A stretch of DNA of 64,000 nucleotides from Stentor roeselii (Eukaryota; Ciliophora; Heterotrichea; Heterotrichida; Stentoridae). The stretch covers positions 115,584 to 179,583 of the forward strand of contig RSEH01000063.1 of NCBI GenBank assembly GCA_006503475.1. Reading direction: 5' to 3'. The position numbers and the translations under genes were made by a program. The notes beneath the pieces are model-generated. The model made no database searches and was not told where the DNA came from. It was given only the letters and a program-made list of their open reading frames with translations. The stretch's first letter is position 1; every line of letters starts with the position of its first letter. Of this stretch, positions 61,118-64,000 are shown one piece after another.

Positions 61118-61975
61118 ATGTACTCTTCAAGGCTTGTGCAACGAATTCGTATTTGTTTGGAAGAAATGAACTTGGAAACAAGATTTTTGTGTTTTGTTTC
61201 AAGAAAACAAAATAGTGCCTGTTCAAGTCAGGTTCAAAGGTTTATCAGATCTAGTGAATCACTTTTAATTAAAAATAGAGAAAAAGCTGCATCAACCATC
61301 TGGAATCACTACAAAACCAACAAAAAACGTCTTTCCAATAAAAAACCCCAGTTATTTTACTAGAAGAGCTAAAAATTTAAATGCATCAAAGATTCAAGAG
61401 CCTTTCTGATATTTCAAGCCCTTAAAGCTCAAAATCTCTTGAAAGTCTGTGAAGCTCTTTGAAAAATCGGTGAAGCTGCCGCTTCTCACATTCAAAATCA
61501 CTACAAATTATTCAAATCACGTCAAAAGCATAAAATTTCAGATCTTTATCTAAATTTATTAAGAATTCGAGCCTTTTCAGCGGCATTCATTAAAAAAATA
61601 TTCAAAGGTTGCCGAACTGAAGAGATTCATTTTTCATTCATCACAAGTTTCCATTTAATCACTTGGCAAGGTGCTGAGGAGGTCTCAATGATCAAACGAT
61701 TCACGTATCCTGCCTGGAAAGTCGACATTCCGCTTGTCTACTACAAGACTCTTGGCCTGCCTTACCTTTGTTCTTCGCTGAAAACAAACTGCCTCCAGGT
61801 AGGTTCTCAGGTTCAAGTCAGGTGGTTCAGTTGTTTTAAGTAATGACCTCCCACGCTTTAAAAGCACTTCAGGAGAAGTTTTCAATGTGGTCCTGCTGAT
61901 GACTGAAAAAATTCGCAGGTTTAAAGAATCATCGGCGGAGAAGGGTGAAATCATCGGAGGAATGTAAGGATTTTA
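61118..61975 (+). pseudogene. Decayed IQ-motif protein gene
   Basis: ATG near 61118 opens MYSSRLVQRIRICLEEM, with IQ-like motifs: SSQVQRFIRSS and AASTIWNHYKTNKKRL, stop at 61363; then ASKIQ, and after further shifts EAAASHIQNHYKLFKSRQK. A longer open stretch reads AFSAAFIKKIFKGCR, HLITWQGAEEVSMIKRF, VYYKTLGLPYLCSS. After another shift near 61800 the frame reads GGSVVLSNDLPRFKS and EKIRRFKESSAEKGEIIGGM. IQ motifs bind calmodulin or myosin-light-chain-like proteins. Multiple stops and shifts indicate a relic. Confidence 0.5.
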
Positions 61976-62089
61976 ATGAAACTCGTGAAAACAACGGAAA
62001 AGACCCATCATTTCTGCCTTGTCCAACTTTTCTAGAATGAAAATAAGAAAAAATCTGGACTTTAACTCAATTCTCGGAGACGACTTGAA

Positions 62090-62880
62090 TAATTCCCTTT
62101 GGGTTTCTTTTCAGCTCATCTATCAGCCAAGCCACCGTCGAATGCCGAGTCATTCAGAAGCGAATTCAAGTCTTTCACCAATAAAGCCAGAAAGTTCATG
62201 GGGATCTCTTCATTCGAAGAAGACTGGGCAGACCCCTCAAGTCCTGACAGCCGCTTTTCTTTTGAGATCTTGGAAAAGTTTCATGAAGAGCTGGCAAAGT
62301 CCAGCTTGTCCCTTTTCGCTCTTTCTCATGTCAACGGGTACCTCGAAACCCTGCTGACGTCGGCTTATAACAAACTCCCCAGCCCAGGTTATTCTCCATT
62401 ATTATTCATGATGATCACTCATAAATAACTCTGCACTTTTAGCTTGGAAATTCGCAGTTGGCAGTTTTGAGGATCAAGGAAAAAAATGAACTTCAGGTCG
62501 TTTTGAAGACACGTAAAAGTGAAATCAACTTCAACAGTGTTGAACAACTTGGAAAGGATGCGATGGGGGAGGGAAAAAAATGAAAAGGACTGATCGGAAT
62601 AAGTTTTCTTGCAACCTGTCAGGTCCAGGGATAAACGATTCGAAGTCAAAGGTGGAGATTTTATTGTTGCTGGAAATTCTGGAATTTTCGATAATTTATT
62701 TGATGATGATTTGGCTCAGGTCATTCATACAGAGAAGAAAACTTGGCTCAAGGATTGTTTTGAAGGAGCTGAGGAATGCTTGGGACACTCAGGCAAAATT
62801 CCTTTTATTACTCGGCGAAGGCTCATGGGGTCAAGGGATATTTTCCGTTTTCAAAATATTAGTTCTTGAACCAGGAAGCA
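62090..62880 (+). pseudogene. Decayed PTC7-type PP2C phosphatase with degenerate metal sites
   Basis: Three frames together follow the PTC7/PPTC7 order. Frame one: GISSFEEDW where PTC7 has ADGVGGW, then FSFEILEKFHEELAK and LLTSAYNKLPSPG. Frame two: LHF-stop-LGNSQLAVLRIKEKNELQ where PTC7 has LGDSG. Frame three: GGDFIVAGNSGIFDNLFDDDL where PTC7 has GD..L.ATDG.FDN. All three Asp-containing metal motifs are altered. The stop within LHF-LGNS and the frame changes make it a pseudogene; it may have been a pseudophosphatase before it decayed. Confidence 0.55.
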
Positions 62881-62904
62881 AAATAAGGCCTATGATTTGA
62901 ATAT

Positions 62905-64000
62905 TGATTTTGCGAAATTTGGCTCAGCTTCAGTTAATTATAAAAAATCTGGTTGTTTTTGGTGGATCTCTTAAATTTTAGGTCCAAGCCTTTTTCTAAT
63001 GTTGGCCAAACCTTTTATTTTACCTAAAACTTAAGGAGATTTGTGAAAAAGTTAATTGCAAGGCTTTTTTCAGCTGGAACTATTGCTAATGGAAAAGACT
63101 GCAAACAATGTTCAGCCAGTAGTTTTAACCAACTGACTGGAAGTATGAAATGCATTGAATGCAAACCTGGAAGCTTTAATCAAAATAAAAGCTCCTCAAG
63201 TTTACAGCAGTGTGTTCCCTGCCCCAAGGCCGTTATAATTATGAATATGGAGCGAATGTTTACCAAATCTATCCAAGTGATAAGAACTGTCCAGTAGGTA
63301 GTATTAGCTATTCAGAACAGCAGAATATCGAGAATAAAAGATCTATTCAGCCACCACTATATGAAGACACTGATTTAACAAAATCAATTATTATTTATCA
63401 AACTTCAGTCAGTGTCCCATTGTTTTTAGTCATGGTCTACAAAGTGCTCAAGTTTATTTACCACAGTAAACCTGAGACTCCTTCTGTGAAGCCAGTGACT
63501 CCAGCAGTTCCTATTCATCCAGCTGACAAGACAAAGGTTGGTAAAAATCTTCAAGCTCATCATCCTCAAGTTCTGCAAAGAAGGTGCCTGTTAAAAAACC
63601 AGAAATCACAGTCGATGATAAAAAGACTCCAGTTGAGCCTAAGAAGCCAGAAATCAAAATTGATGATAAAAAGACTCCAATTGAACCCAAGAAGCCAGAA
63701 ATTGCATTACCTAAGCAAGATTCAAAGATTGATAAACCAAAGGTTGGTAAAAAGTCTTCAAGTTCATCATCATCAAGTTCGGCAAAGAAAGCACCTGTTA
63801 AAAAACCAGAAATCAAAGTCGATGATAAAAAGACGACACCTGCCAAAGTAGATGATAAGAAAAAAGCACCTAAAATTCCTTCTGTTAAGCCGATAGTCAC
63901 TCCAGTACTTCCTGGTCAAAAGGTTGACAAGCCAAAAGGGAAAAAGTCTTCCAGCTCGTCATCCTCAAGTTCGAGAAAAAAGGCTTCTGTAAAGAAGCCA
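62905..64000 (+). pseudogene. Third, frameshifted copy of the kelch/GCC surface-protein family (runs off the window)
   Basis: FAKFGSASVNYKKS and VVFGG near 62910-62970 match FNNFGSASSYFNKS and the last kelch motif of copy B. EICEKVNCKAFF then, after a one-base shift in a T-run near 63065, SAGTIANGKDCKQC and CIECKPGSFNQ match the Cys-rich stalk. A one-base loss in a C-run near 63225 leads into SDKNCPVG, SIQPPLYEDTDLTKSIIIYQTSVSVPLF (TM1 region). A third one-base loss in an A-run near 63545 leads to a tail of KKPEIKVDDKKT-type and poly-Ser repeats not present in copies A and B. Shifts at homopolymers may be real or sequencing errors. Confidence 0.7.
63550..64000 (+). repeat. Lys/Pro/Asp and poly-Ser coding repeats
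   Basis: The tail of the third kelch-family copy contains repeated KKPEI(T/K)(V/I)DDKKTP units and three (one frameshifted) GKKSSSSSSSSS-K blocks, each about 190 bases apart (near 63540, 63755, 63950). The frame is open to the window end. Confidence 0.75.

Overview
The window looks like macronuclear DNA of a ciliate, most probably Stentor or a close heterotrich relative. The DNA is AT-rich, TAA/TAG/TGA all act as stops, genes are packed on both strands, and cilia genes are present. Most tellingly, reading frames are interrupted by introns of exactly 15 nt (GT...AG). I place 15 such introns; 13 of them have an A at position 10, the likely branch point. Several loci that look like chains of broken frames are single genes once these 15 bases are removed. 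Species assignment is inference; the introns are read directly.

Region 1 (1-16000, all +) encodes surface proteins. First is the 3' part of a giant gene whose ectodomain is built from ~190-200-residue Ser/Thr-rich repeats, six of which carry a 15-nt intron at the same place, followed by a Cys-rich stretch, an REJ-like region and about five membrane helices. Then come two tandem paralogues with kelch repeats, a GCC2/GCC3-like Cys-rich stalk and three membrane helices. Region 2 (16.0-25.2 kb) is looser: a possible decayed small secreted protein, two lineage-specific proteins, a full-length ABCB transporter (19149-22775) with an altered first H-loop, and a 49-residue ORF.

Region 3 (25.2-52.7 kb) is dense: coiled-coil RING protein, R2R3 MYB (one intron), BCAS3-like WD protein, nucleoredoxin-like protein without active-site Cys, the ciliary central-pair protein SPAG16/PF20, an XRRA1-like LRR protein, a hidden three-intron COPI-associated membrane protein, a coiled-coil protein next to a 63-bp minisatellite, a RING-UBL protein, a long coiled-coil protein, a RING-H2 ligase, F-box/LRR protein, protein kinase, cyclic-nucleotide-gated-type K+ channel, two proteins with the same N-terminal Cys/His finger, and an eIF5A homologue. 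Some neighbours are separated by only 4-32 nt.

Region 4 (53-64 kb) mixes intact genes (two Rab-like GTPases, ribosomal protein S3) with decayed ones: an LRR-like stretch, two Rab fragments, a LIN9 relic, an IQ-motif protein, a PTC7-type PP2C lacking its metal-binding motifs, and a frameshifted third copy of the kelch/GCC family that runs off the right edge. No tRNA, rRNA, CRISPR array, transposon or telomere was recognised.
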